A DNA stretch of 23,760 nucleotides from Alphaproteobacteria bacterium (GTDB lineage Bacteria > Pseudomonadota > Alphaproteobacteria > CACIAM-22H2): the NCBI GenBank assembly GCA_016869915.1, contig VGDA01000008.1, forward strand, positions 1 to 23,760. Reading direction: 5' to 3'. A model generated the notes under the pieces. The model had not been told where the DNA came from and made no database searches. It saw only the letters and a list, made by a program, of their open reading frames with translations. Every line of letters begins with the position of its first letter. Position 1 is the first letter of the stretch. A program made the translations under genes and the position numbers. Shown piece after piece: positions 1 through 7,487 of this stretch.

Positions 1-143
1 CCTGATACGCGGATGCTTTTCCGACGCCTCGGGGCGGCGGGGCGCGAAGCATCTATTTAACCGGGGATGTTTTTCAAGGGCGGAATCGCACCCGCCCGCG
101 GGGCCGCCGCGCGCGCCCGGGCCGGAGCCGCGCCGTCCGCTCC
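1..143. other. Intergenic left edge, no gene seen
   Basis: This is the sequence downstream of the minus-strand operon. I see no credible coding region in it. Two weak inverted repeats are present: GATGCTT (12-18) with AAGCATC (47-53), and GGGCGG (78-83) with CCGCCC (92-97). The second could help terminate the minus-strand operon that ends at 144, but no run of T follows it on that strand. The next gene of the operon, possibly the missing transporter ATPase, could lie to the left of the window. Confidence 0.4.
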
Positions 144-482
144 TCAGGCCTTCATGTGGATCGTCACGAGCACCTTCGCGGATGCGCCGCGCGGCAGATC
201 GACCGCGACGCGCAGCCAGTTCCCGAAATGCGAGACCGGCGCGAAGGCGACCTGGTCGCGCCGCGTCGGCATCGCGAAGCTGGCGCCGGACGGCACCCAG
301 CGTAGCCCGTCGGGCGAGATCTCGATCCGCGCGCGGGTCCTGCCGATCCTGCGAGGCGCGTCCAGCGCGCGCAGGAAGACGATGGCCTCGCGCGCCCAGC
401 CGCACTCGTAGGGCTCGCTGGCGGACTTCCCGGTCCAGGTCTCGTTGCGGGCGACGACCGCGGTGGCGTTGTGCGGAAGCAT
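144..482 (-). CDS. Hypothetical 112-aa protein, last gene of the ABC/DUF6772 operon
   Basis: I do not recognise this family. The start at 482 is two bases past the stop of the upstream gene (TGACCATG) and has a GGGGAG ribosome site. That decides against a longer reading frame beginning at 578 inside the neighbour. The protein has no signal peptide, membrane segment or cysteine cluster. Alternating hydrophobic stretches (residues 30-60 and 75-112) and a phrase of the type SPDGLRWVPSG suggest a small all-beta, possibly ligand-binding fold; this is inference. Tight linkage to the DUF6772-like gene suggests the two proteins act together, perhaps on the substrate brought in by the two permeases. 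Codon use matches the neighbours, so the gene is probably real. Confidence 0.7.
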   Translation of the reverse strand: MLPHNATAVVARNETWTGKSASEPYECGWAREAIVFLRALDAPRRIGRTRARIEISPDGLRWVPSGASFAMPTRRDQVAFAPVSHFGNWLRVAVDLPRGASAKVLVTIHMKA

Positions 483-484
483 GG

Positions 485-1354
485 TCAGAACTCCCCGGAG
501 AGGCAGACGGAGTCGATGTAGGAGAGCGCGCGCTTGTCGGCGTCCGTCTCGGCGAAGAAGGCGATGTTGAGCATGCACCAGAGGTTTCGCATCGCCGGCA
601 TGACGATCGGGCCGACGCCCGAGAGGTCGTAGACCCGGTCATTGCACTGGAACTCCAGCATGCGCATCGCCGCGAGGTCAAAGTCGAAGCGCGCGTAGTG
701 CCAGTTCACCTTGGTCGGGATCTCGTTGTAGCAGAGCTTCTGGTGGCCGCCTGGCAGGTCCTCCCAGCCATCGGGCGCGAGGTGGTCGTGGGTGACCGTC
801 TTGCCCTCGGTGCCGAGCGGCTTCACCTCCGTCGTCACGCGCTTGAACTGCCATTTCTGCAGGTGCTTGCCGTCGAGCGCGTTGAGGAAGCGGATATGCG
901 GCATCACGCGGTGGCCGCCCTCCGCGGGATCCTGCAGGTCGTAGAGGAACCCGACCGAGCGCACGTCCGTCTCCGACAGGCGCAGCTCGGTCGCCTCCGG
1001 CTTGAACGTGAAGTAGAACTCCAGCCGGATCGGGCAGGGCCTGCGGAAGGTCAGCCGCTTGATCGCGACGTTGCGCGCGCCCTTGCGCGGCCGCGTCTGG
1101 ACCTTCAGCGCGTAGGTCCCGTCCCAGCCGCCATGCGTGCCGTTGTCCCAGTGCGTCACGGTGGAGAGCTGCGGCTGCGTGTGCTGCTGGTAGCTCGGGT
1201 TCATGGAATCGAGCGTGTGCTCGTAGTTGCCCACGAGCTGGGTCCAGCCGCAGAAGCCGCGGTCGAAGTCGTCCAGGCAGATGATGCGGCGCATCGGGTC
1301 GAAGCGGCTGAGCGCCGGATCAGCCAGCCTCAGGTCTCGCAGCATGTCGGACAT
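485..1354 (-). CDS. DUF6772-like protein of unknown function
   Basis: This cytoplasmic protein of 289 residues has no signal peptide or membrane segment. The N-terminal third carries DDFDRGFCGWTQLVGNYEH and a tryptophan/glycine-rich DNGTHGGWDGTYALK stretch. The rest is rich in aromatic residues and looks like beta strands, as in jelly-roll carbohydrate-binding or lyase folds. From memory it resembles the DUF6772 family, which I believe occurs next to sugar-type ABC transporters; I cannot verify the assignment here. The start at 1354 has a strong GGGAGGGAAG ribosome site in the 21-bp gap after the permease stop. Its place directly after two permease genes suggests it handles the transported compound, but no catalytic motif is recognisable. 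A fold rather than a reaction is all that can be supported. Confidence 0.75.
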   Translation of the reverse strand: MSDMLRDLRLADPALSRFDPMRRIICLDDFDRGFCGWTQLVGNYEHTLDSMNPSYQQHTQPQLSTVTHWDNGTHGGWDGTYALKVQTRPRKGARNVAIKRLTFRRPCPIRLEFYFTFKPEATELRLSETDVRSVGFLYDLQDPAEGGHRVMPHIRFLNALDGKHLQKWQFKRVTTEVKPLGTEGKTVTHDHLAPDGWEDLPGGHQKLCYNEIPTKVNWHYARFDFDLAAMRMLEFQCNDRVYDLSGVGPIVMPAMRNLWCMLNIAFFAETDADKRALSYIDSVCLSGEF

Positions 1355-1375
1355 CGCGTCTTCCCTCCCGGCCCT

Positions 1376-2206
1376 TCAGCCCTTGGTGGCGCCGGCCGTG
1401 AGGCCGGCGATCAGGTATTTCTGCGCCGCGACGACGATCGCGACGATCGGCGCGAGCTGCAGCGTCGTGGCGGCGAAGAGCACGCCCCACTCGACGCCGT
1501 CGATCGCGCCCGTCATCTCCGACAGGGTCAGCGGCGCGGTCTTCGCCTTCGTGGTCGTGAAGATGAAGGCGAAGAGGAACTCGTTCCACGCATAGACCAG
1601 GACGAAGACGCCGACCGCGACCATGCCCTGCGCGCAGAGCGGCAGGATCACGCGGCGGAACACGCCGAAGGGGCTGGCGCCGTCGACCATTGCGGCCTCG
1701 TCGAGCTCGCGCGGGATCTGGTCGACGAAGGCGCGCAGCACCAGCGTCCCCAGCGAGACGAAGAAGGTCGCGTAGAGCAGGACCAGCACCAGGTGCGTGT
1801 CGTTGAGCGCCAGCTCGTTGACCGCCGGGAAGAGCGGCAGCGTGATCACGATCGGCGGGATCAGCCGGATGAAGATCATCGAGAAGGCTGAGGCCGTGAG
1901 CGCGCGCGAGCGCCAGCGCGAATAGGCGTAGGCGGCGAGCGCGCTGGCGCACACGGCGAGAAGCGTCGCGCCCGCGGCCACGATGGCGCTGTTGGCGAGG
2001 TGGTGGAAGAAGTCGGGCCAGCGCTTCACGAGGCCGGCGTAGTTCTCGAGGGTCGGCATGAAGAGCCAGCGCGGCGGGTGCACGAATATGTCCCGCGCCG
2101 GCTTGAAGGACGAGGCGACGACGAGCGCGATCGGGAAGGCCGACCACGCGACGAGCATGGCGAGCGCGAGGTGCCGCAGCAGGCGCACGTGAAGCGGCCG
2201 CGTCAT
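1376..2206 (-). CDS. Carbohydrate-type ABC transporter permease (MalG/UgpE-like)
   Basis: This is an inner-membrane permease of 276 residues with about six membrane segments, the first at residues 10-32. The coupling EAA loop reads DEAAMVDGASPFGVFRRVILP, near residues 185-205, which is typical of the MalG/UgpE/LacG subfamily of sugar importers. The short N-terminus and the phrase SSFKPARDIF after the first membrane segment also fit MalG-type subunits. Its start codon overlaps the stop of the upstream permease in an ATGA arrangement, so the two are probably translationally coupled as a heterodimer. The periplasmic partner is most likely the binding protein at 6112. The substrate is unknown: this subfamily moves sugars, polyols, glycerol phosphates and some N-acylated or amino compounds. 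Confidence 0.93.
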   Translation of the reverse strand: MTRPLHVRLLRHLALAMLVAWSAFPIALVVASSFKPARDIFVHPPRWLFMPTLENYAGLVKRWPDFFHHLANSAIVAAGATLLAVCASALAAYAYSRWRSRALTASAFSMIFIRLIPPIVITLPLFPAVNELALNDTHLVLVLLYATFFVSLGTLVLRAFVDQIPRELDEAAMVDGASPFGVFRRVILPLCAQGMVAVGVFVLVYAWNEFLFAFIFTTTKAKTAPLTLSEMTGAIDGVEWGVLFAATTLQLAPIVAIVVAAQKYLIAGLTAGATKG

Positions 2207-3087
2207 GCCTGGCCCTCCGGCGCGAACATCCGCTTGTACATCTGCCGCAGGTAGGGGATGGCGAGCAGCAGCGAGGCGACGACCATCAGCCAGCCCGTCG
2301 CGGCGGCGAGGCCGAACTCGTTGTAGCGGAACGCCTCGAGGTAGAGGTAGACGGCCATCACCTCGGTCTGCCGCGCCGGGCCGCCCTGCGTGATCAGCCA
2401 GATCTCCGAGAAGAGGCGGAAGGCGAAGACGTAGCGGAACAGCATCGCCACCAGCATCGCCGGCACGAGCAGCGGCAGGGTGATGCGCAGGCATTGCTGC
2501 CACGCGCTGGCGCCGTCGATGCGCGCGGCCTCGTAGAGGTCGCCGGGCAGGGCGAGGCGCGCGGAGTACAGGATCAGGAAGGTGAAGGGCAGGTGCAGCC
2601 AGACGCTGAGCAGGCCCGCAAGCAGCAGGCCATGCGCCGGCTCCACGGCCCATTCCAGCGTCGGCAGCCCGAGCGCGGCGAGCGCGCGGCTGACCATGCC
2701 GATCTGCGGGTCCATCATGAAGCGCCACATGACGACCGCCGCGACCTCGCTGATCGCGTAGGGGGCGAGCATGATGGCGATCATCGTGCGCCGCGCCGGC
2801 ACGCCGCCCGCGAAGAGCAGCGCGGCCCCCAGCGCGAGCAGCAGCTCGAGATGGACCACCACCAGCACGACGACGACCGTGTTGCGGAAGGCGCGCCAGA
2901 AATACGGGTCGGAGAGGATCTCCGCGTAGTTCGCGAGCCCGACGAAGGTCGGGTCGACGCCGAAGCTCGACTTGTTCAGGCTGAGCCAGAACACGTAGAG
3001 GCTCGGCAGGAAGATCACGCCGACGAGCAGCGCCTGCACCGGGGCGACCATTGCCCATTGCGCCGGCCCGGCGCGCCAGCCGCTCAT
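2203..3087 (-). CDS. Carbohydrate-type ABC transporter permease (MalF/UgpA-like)
   Basis: This is an inner-membrane permease of 294 residues with about six membrane segments. The EAA loop EAARIDGASAWQQCLRITLP, near residues 200-220, is the classic form for MalF/UgpA-type subunits, and the phrase GLANYAEILSDPYFWRAFRNT, around residues 50-70, is typical of the family. It overlaps the regulator gene upstream (ATG at 3087, regulator TGA at 3086-3084) and the second permease downstream, both as ATGA junctions. All three are therefore on one transcript. It should pair with the next permease to form the membrane channel. No ATP-binding subunit is encoded in the window. Confidence 0.93.
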   Translation of the reverse strand: MSGWRAGPAQWAMVAPVQALLVGVIFLPSLYVFWLSLNKSSFGVDPTFVGLANYAEILSDPYFWRAFRNTVVVVLVVVHLELLLALGAALLFAGGVPARRTMIAIMLAPYAISEVAAVVMWRFMMDPQIGMVSRALAALGLPTLEWAVEPAHGLLLAGLLSVWLHLPFTFLILYSARLALPGDLYEAARIDGASAWQQCLRITLPLLVPAMLVAMLFRYVFAFRLFSEIWLITQGGPARQTEVMAVYLYLEAFRYNEFGLAAATGWLMVVASLLLAIPYLRQMYKRMFAPEGQA

Positions 3088-3992
3088 GGCCGCGTCCCGC
3101 GCCGGCGGCCGCGCGACCTCGCTCCCGCGGGTCCACGCGCGTCGCCGTCCCGCGCCTCCTGCACGCTCTGCTTCGCGCGCCGCAGGCGCTCGAGCACGGG
3201 CGGCCCGAGCCGCGCCATCAGCGCCGTCGCGAGCATGTCGACGACGGCCAGGACGGCGATGCGCGACTGGGAGGGGACGTAGATCTCCGTGTTCTCGGCG
3301 GTCTCCACCGCGACGAAGACGTCGCAGTCCGCGGCAAGCAGCGCGCCGGCGCGCGCGATGCCGACCACGCGCGCGCCGGCCTGCCGCGCCGCGCGTGCGG
3401 CGCGCAGCAGCTCGCGCGCGTTGCCCTGGATCGCGAAGACGAGCGCGACATCGCCGCCGCCGAGCCCGGCGCAGGCGATCGTCTGCGCATGGCTGTCCGG
3501 GTGCCATGCGGCCGGGGCGCCGAGGCGCATGAGCTTCATCTGCGCGTCGTAGGCCATGGAGCTGCCGGTGCCCGCGCCGATGCACTCGATCCGACGCGCC
3601 TTGGCGAGGGTGGCGACGGCGCGCGCGAGCGCCTTGCGGTCGAGCGTGCGGCGCAGGTCGGCGAGGGCGCGCTGGGTCGAATCGAAGATCTTGTCGACGA
3701 CGACGTCGAAGGGGTCGTCGATCGCGACGTCGCGGTGCAGGTAGGGCGTGCCCGAGGCGAGGCCCTCGGCGAGCCGAAGCTTGAACTCGGGGAAGCCGGC
3801 GCTCCCGACGGCGCGGCAGAAGCGCAGCACCGTGGGCTCGCTCACCCCGGCCGTCGCCGCGAGCTCGGCGATCGACATGCCGGATACTTCGCGCCGGCGC
3901 TCGGCTACGATGTCGGCCACGCGCCGTTCCGCCGGGCGCAGGGTCGCGCGCGCCAGCGCGGAGAGCGTGTCGTCGGCGGACGAACTCGGCAT
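3084..3992 (-). CDS. RpiR/MurR family transcriptional regulator
   Basis: The protein has 302 residues. An N-terminal RpiR-type helix-turn-helix covers roughly residues 10-80, with the recognition part GVSEPTVLRFCRAVG at 49-63. A SIS sugar-phosphate-binding domain follows at about 133-262, with GAGTGSSMAYDA at 139-150. Such proteins sense phosphorylated sugars or amino sugars and usually control the adjacent catabolic genes. The basic tail after residue 280 (GARSRGRRRGTRP) is an unstructured extension that also encodes the overlap with the permease gene. The start at 3992 is the first ATG giving the normal N-terminus. It has no strong ribosome site, since GAGGGGG lies too far upstream. The gene is first in the minus-strand operon, so it probably autoregulates through the dyad at 4026-4040. 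Confidence 0.93.
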   Translation of the reverse strand: MPSSSADDTLSALARATLRPAERRVADIVAERRREVSGMSIAELAATAGVSEPTVLRFCRAVGSAGFPEFKLRLAEGLASGTPYLHRDVAIDDPFDVVVDKIFDSTQRALADLRRTLDRKALARAVATLAKARRIECIGAGTGSSMAYDAQMKLMRLGAPAAWHPDSHAQTIACAGLGGGDVALVFAIQGNARELLRAARAARQAGARVVGIARAGALLAADCDVFVAVETAENTEIYVPSQSRIAVLAVVDMLATALMARLGPPVLERLRRAKQSVQEARDGDARGPAGARSRGRRRGTRP

Positions 3993-4025
3993 GGGCAAGA
4001 TGATCGCTATCCCCCTCGGCCTCTT

Positions 4026-4040
4026 TGTAGCTAAGCTACG
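4026..4040. promoter_or_regulatory. Candidate RpiR operator dyad
   Basis: The sequence TGTAGCTAAGCTACG contains the perfect dyad GTAGCT-A-AGCTAC at 4027-4039. It sits in the 67-bp gap between the divergent regulator (start 3992) and PLP-enzyme (start 4060) genes. Its length and TGTA...TAC outline resemble the 15-bp HexR-type box (TGTAATTAAATTACA) bound by another RpiR-family protein. The position suits repression of both directions. Binding by the local regulator is inference. Confidence 0.5.
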
Positions 4041-4059
4041 TGAAACCTGCAATCCGGAC

Positions 4060-5082
4060 ATGAATGGGAAGCTTTCCTCCATCCTGCCGGGCGTGCCCTC
4101 GATCGACCTCGGCGTCTTCCCGACGCCGCTCGAGCCCGCGCCGCGCCTCGCCGCCGCGATCGGCGTCGCCGCGCTGCACGTGAAGCGCGAGGACCTCTCC
4201 GGCCCCGCCCTCGGCGGCAACAAGGTCCGCAAGCTCGAGCTGCTGCTCGCCGATGCTCGCGCGCGCGGCTGCGACGCGGTGGTCACGACGGCTGGGCAGC
4301 AGTCGAATTTCTGCCGCGCCCTCGCGGGCACCGCGGCGAAGCTCGGCATCCACTGCGCGCTGCTGCTGCGCGGCGCCCCGCCGCCGGTCGAGGGCGGCAA
4401 CCTCCTGCTCGACCGGCTCTTCGGCGCGGAGGTCAGGTTCCTCGACGTTAAGGATCCCTGGGACCCGCGCGCGAAGGAGGCGCTCGACGCGCTCGCCGCC
4501 GAGCTGCGCGCGCGCGGCCGTCGCCCGCATGTCATCCACCTGCCCGGGGAGAGCGCCGGGCTCGGCGTCGCGGCCTGGGTCGGCGGCGCGCTCGAGCTCG
4601 ACGCGCAGTTCGCGGCGCAGGGCATCGACCCGGACCGGCTCGTCCTCGCCTGCGGCTCCAGCCTCACGCTCGCGGGGCTCGCGCTCGGGCTGAAGCGCGC
4701 AGGGCGTCGCTGCCGCGTCTCGGGCATCTCCGTCCAGCAGCCCGCCGCGCGGCTCGTGCCATGGGTCGTCGAGGCGGCGGCGCGCGCGCTGCCGCTGCTC
4801 GGGCCGGGCCCCGCGCTCGAGGCGGGCGACTTCGACATGATCGACGGCTTCGTCGGCGAGGCCTATGGCAAGCCGAGCCCGGAGGCGGTCGCCGCCGTGC
4901 GCCTCGCTGGCGGCAGCGAGGGGCTCGTCCTCGACCCGGTCTATACAGGCAAGGCGATGGCCGGCCTCGCGGCCTGCCTGCGCGACGGTCGCTTCGCCGC
5001 GCGCGGGCATGTCGTGTTCCTGCATTCCGGCGGCACGCCGGGCCTCTTCGCGAACGTCGATGCCCTCGGAGGCCAGCGATGA
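4060..5082 (+). CDS. PLP-dependent D-cysteine desulfhydrase/ACC deaminase family enzyme
   Basis: This is a fold-type II PLP enzyme of 340 residues, the usual length for the family (DcyD, ACC deaminase, cysteate sulfo-lyase). The PLP lysine is K55 in GGNKVRKLE, and the family markers DPVYTGKAMAGL (Y295) and LHSGGTPGLF (near 321-330) are intact. Two sites are unusual. The loop after the active serine reads QSNFCR at 81-86, where desulfhydrases have QSNHVR and ACC deaminases QSNQTR. The phosphate loop reads ACGSSLTLAGL instead of a GSxGT form. The substrate is therefore probably neither D-cysteine nor ACC; elimination or deamination of some other amino acid is likely. The start is the first in-frame ATG after the operator; its ribosome site is weak. 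The stop overlaps the next gene as ATGA. Confidence 0.88.
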   Translation: MNGKLSSILPGVPSIDLGVFPTPLEPAPRLAAAIGVAALHVKREDLSGPALGGNKVRKLELLLADARARGCDAVVTTAGQQSNFCRALAGTAAKLGIHCALLLRGAPPPVEGGNLLLDRLFGAEVRFLDVKDPWDPRAKEALDALAAELRARGRRPHVIHLPGESAGLGVAAWVGGALELDAQFAAQGIDPDRLVLACGSSLTLAGLALGLKRAGRRCRVSGISVQQPAARLVPWVVEAAARALPLLGPGPALEAGDFDMIDGFVGEAYGKPSPEAVAAVRLAGGSEGLVLDPVYTGKAMAGLAACLRDGRFAARGHVVFLHSGGTPGLFANVDALGGQR

Positions 5083-6077
5083 CGACCAGGACCTCGCCGC
5101 TGCGCGCCGACATCGACCTCGAGGCGCCGGGCCGGCGCGTCGGCCATGTGCGGCTGCCCAATTCCGTCCACGAGAGCGCCTATGGCTGGATCCCGATCCC
5201 GATCGCCGTGATCAGGGGCGGCGAGGGACCGACCGTCCTTCTCACCGCGGGCAACCATGGCGACGAGTACGAGGGCCAGATCGCGCTGCTCAAGCTGGTC
5301 CGCGAGCTCGACCCCGCGCGGCTGCGCGGGCGCGTCATCGTCCTGCCGCGCATGAACCTGCCGGCGGCGGCGGCCGGCCGGAGGACGTCGCCGATCGATG
5401 GCGGCAACCTCAACCGGGTCTTCCCCGGCGATCCGGACGGCACGGTCACCGAGCAGATCGCCAGCTACGTCGCCAGCGTGCTCGTGCCGATGACGCAGGC
5501 GAGCATCGACATCCATTCCGGCGGCTCGTCGCTGGACTACCTGCCCTGCGCCTATGCGCGACTGCCCGCCGATCCCGGCCTGCGCGCGCGCCAGCGTGCC
5601 GCGCTCCAGGCCTTCGGCGCGCCGCGCGCGATCCTCGTCGAGAACCCGCTCACCAACAACTCGATGTCGGCGACGGCGCTGGCGGCGGGCCACGTGCATT
5701 TCTCGACCGAGATCGGCGGCGGCGGCACCACGCGCCCCTCGAGCCAGGCGATCGCCGACGACGGCGTGCGTCGCTTCCTGGCCCATCTCGGCGTGGTCGA
5801 CGACGCGCCGCCGGTCGCCGCGCCGACGCGGATGATGCGCGTCGCGGGGGCGGAGCACTATGTCTACGCGCCGGTGCGCGGGCTGTTCGAGCCTGCCTTC
5901 GAGCTCGGCGACGTGGTCATGCGCGGGCAGCTGGCCGGGAGGATCCACTTCCCGGAGGAGCCCGAGCGCGCGCCGCGCGAGCTGCACTTCGCCGGGGATG
6001 GGGTGCTGGTCTGCCGGCGCGTCTCCAGCCTCGTGGCGCCCGGCGACTGCCTTGCGCATCTCGCCAGCGACCTGTGA
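5079..6077 (+). CDS. Succinylglutamate desuccinylase/aspartoacylase (AspA/AstE) family deacylase
   Basis: This is a zinc-dependent M14-like amidohydrolase of 332 residues. The HxxE metal pair is H60 and E63 in AGNHGDEYEG, the third ligand is H146 in SIDIHSGG, and the catalytic glutamate is probably E211 in FSTEIGGGG. GGNLNRVFPG (108-117) is the usual substrate-carboxylate loop. A beta-rich C-terminal domain starts near residue 260. Relatives remove succinyl, acetyl or similar groups from amino acids; the ectoine enzyme DoeB, which deacetylates N-acetyl-diaminobutyrate, is one. It is translationally coupled to the PLP enzyme (ATGA), so the two probably act in sequence: deacylation of an imported N-acyl amino acid, then PLP-dependent breakdown. 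That order is inference. Confidence 0.9.
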   Translation: MTTRTSPLRADIDLEAPGRRVGHVRLPNSVHESAYGWIPIPIAVIRGGEGPTVLLTAGNHGDEYEGQIALLKLVRELDPARLRGRVIVLPRMNLPAAAAGRRTSPIDGGNLNRVFPGDPDGTVTEQIASYVASVLVPMTQASIDIHSGGSSLDYLPCAYARLPADPGLRARQRAALQAFGAPRAILVENPLTNNSMSATALAAGHVHFSTEIGGGGTTRPSSQAIADDGVRRFLAHLGVVDDAPPVAAPTRMMRVAGAEHYVYAPVRGLFEPAFELGDVVMRGQLAGRIHFPEEPERAPRELHFAGDGVLVCRRVSSLVAPGDCLAHLASDL

Positions 6078-6111
6078 AATCCCGAGGAAACGCCAAGTGG
6101 GAGGAAAGACC

Positions 6112-7404
6112 ATGGACATGAACCGTCGCGACACGCTCCGGGTCGGGGTGTTCGGATCCGCCGCGGCGCTTGCCGCCGCCGGGCTTCCGGCCGCCGCGCA
6201 GTCGCCGCAGAAGCTCAGCGTCTTCGGCCATCGCGTGCACCAGACCGTGGCGACCGGCAGCCAGGGCGGGGACATCACGAAGGCCTTCACCGCGCGCTCC
6301 GGCATCGCCGTCGAATGGGTGACCTTCGACACCGGCCCGCTCTGGGAGCGCGTTCTGCGCGAGACCAGCCTGCGCGAGACCTCGGTCGACGTCGCCTTCC
6401 TGCTCAACACCCAGATCACGCCGCGCGCGGCGGGCCTGTTCGAGCCGCTCGACCCGTGGATGGCGAGGGCGCCGATCGAGGACCCGGGCGACGTCTTCCC
6501 CGGCCTCGTCTCCGGCTTCAAGGTCGGCGGGCAGCTCGTCGCGATCGCCTATCGCCATGCCTCCTCGGGCATGCACTACAACGAGGAGATCCTCGCCGAG
6601 CGCGGCTTCTCGGGCCCGCCGAAGACGGTGGAGGAACTCATCGAGATGGCGAAGCGCTGCACATACACGCGCGCCAACGGCACGCCAGTGGTGGGCTTCG
6701 TCGTGCCCGGCGTGACCTATCCCAACGTCATCGACCTCGCGCGCGCATGGGACGGGGAGTTCATCACGCCGGACATGAAGTTCGCCGCCAACGAGCCGCC
6801 GATGGTCCGCGCGCTGACGGTGCTGCGCGAACTCTTCCTCGCCGGCGCCTTCCCGCGCAACTTCGCCTCGATCCAGACCGAGGAGGTCGCGACCTGGATG
6901 CAGACCGGCCGCGCGGCCATCAACTACGCCTCGATGGGGCGAACGCAGATCTACAACGATCCAACGAAGTCCCAGTTCGCGGGCAAGATCCGCACCATCC
7001 CGATACCGGTCAGCCGCGAGCTCCTCGGCAAGTACGAGGTCGCGCCGGCGAAGGTCGAGTTCTGGGGCATGGGCATCCCGAGGAACGCCCGCAACAAGGA
7101 GCAGGCCTGGGAGCTGATCCGCGCGATGTCGTCGAAGGAATCGACGGTCATGGCCGCGATCAACGGCAACGGGCCGGTGCGCGCCTCGGCCTACGAGGAC
7201 GCGCGCGTGAAGGAGAAGCTCTCCTACGCGCAGGAGGAGAAGAAGGTGCTGCTCGTCGCGCGCGCGCCGATGCCGGCCTTCGACCAGTCGCAGCGCGCCG
7301 CCGACTTCTTCAAGGAGGAGGCGGAGGCCGCCGTGCTGGGCATGAAGACGCCGCAGAAGGCGATGGACGACCTCGCCGCGCGCGTCCGGCCGCTGCTGGG
7401 TTGA
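6112..7404 (+). CDS. ABC transporter family 1 extracellular solute-binding protein, Tat signal
   Basis: This is a periplasmic binding protein of 430 residues. The N-terminus MDMNRRDTLRVGVFG, followed by an alanine-rich core and AAAQ near residue 30, is a twin-arginine signal with R5 and R6. The body matches the sugar-type (cluster B, UgpB/MalE-like) solute-binding fold, with phrases such as LFEPLDPWM, MHYNEEILAERGF, TVEELIEMAKR and a C-terminal AMDDLAARVRPLL. The ribosome site GGGAGGAAAG is the best in the neighbourhood, fitting high expression. It lies 34 bp after the deacylase and is probably the periplasmic partner of the two permeases encoded divergently. Its presence in the same transcript as two catabolic enzymes supports a single uptake-and-degradation locus. 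Confidence 0.92.
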   Translation: MDMNRRDTLRVGVFGSAAALAAAGLPAAAQSPQKLSVFGHRVHQTVATGSQGGDITKAFTARSGIAVEWVTFDTGPLWERVLRETSLRETSVDVAFLLNTQITPRAAGLFEPLDPWMARAPIEDPGDVFPGLVSGFKVGGQLVAIAYRHASSGMHYNEEILAERGFSGPPKTVEELIEMAKRCTYTRANGTPVVGFVVPGVTYPNVIDLARAWDGEFITPDMKFAANEPPMVRALTVLRELFLAGAFPRNFASIQTEEVATWMQTGRAAINYASMGRTQIYNDPTKSQFAGKIRTIPIPVSRELLGKYEVAPAKVEFWGMGIPRNARNKEQAWELIRAMSSKESTVMAAINGNGPVRASAYEDARVKEKLSYAQEEKKVLLVARAPMPAFDQSQRAADFFKEEAEAAVLGMKTPQKAMDDLAARVRPLLG

Positions 7405-7414
7405 GGAAAAACGC

Positions 7415-7438
7415 TCCTGGGATAAGAGCTCTCCAGGA
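7415..7438. terminator. Small stem-loop preceding the main hairpin
   Basis: TCCTGG at 7415-7420 pairs with CCAGGA at 7433-7438 across a 12-base loop, just after the binding-protein stop. It stacks directly in front of the much stronger hairpin at 7443-7487. It may form part of a compound terminator or a repeat element. Confidence 0.35.
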
Positions 7439-7442
7439 AAAA

Positions 7443-7487
7443 CTCTCCAGAGCAGAAATCCCCTCTTGGGATTTCTGCTCTGGAGAG
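7443..7487. terminator. Perfect 20-bp hairpin between convergent genes
   Basis: The arms 7443-7462 and 7468-7487 are exact reverse complements (CTCTCCAG...AAATCCC pairing with GGGATTT...CTGGAGAG). The loop is five bases, CTCTT. It lies between the plus-strand binding protein (stop 7404) and the minus-strand dehydrogenase (stop 7513), so it can terminate transcription from both sides. No long U-tract follows. Its composition is clearly less GC-rich than the neighbouring genes, and CTCTCCAG also occurs as a direct copy at 7429-7436. Both features would fit a dispersed palindromic repeat. Confidence 0.75.

Noticed and set aside
182..1891. Long plus-strand open frame (569 codons) opposite the DUF6772 and permease genes
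   Set aside because: Its translation is arginine/alanine/glutamate-rich with no domain. It lies antisense to well-supported genes, as is common at very high GC.
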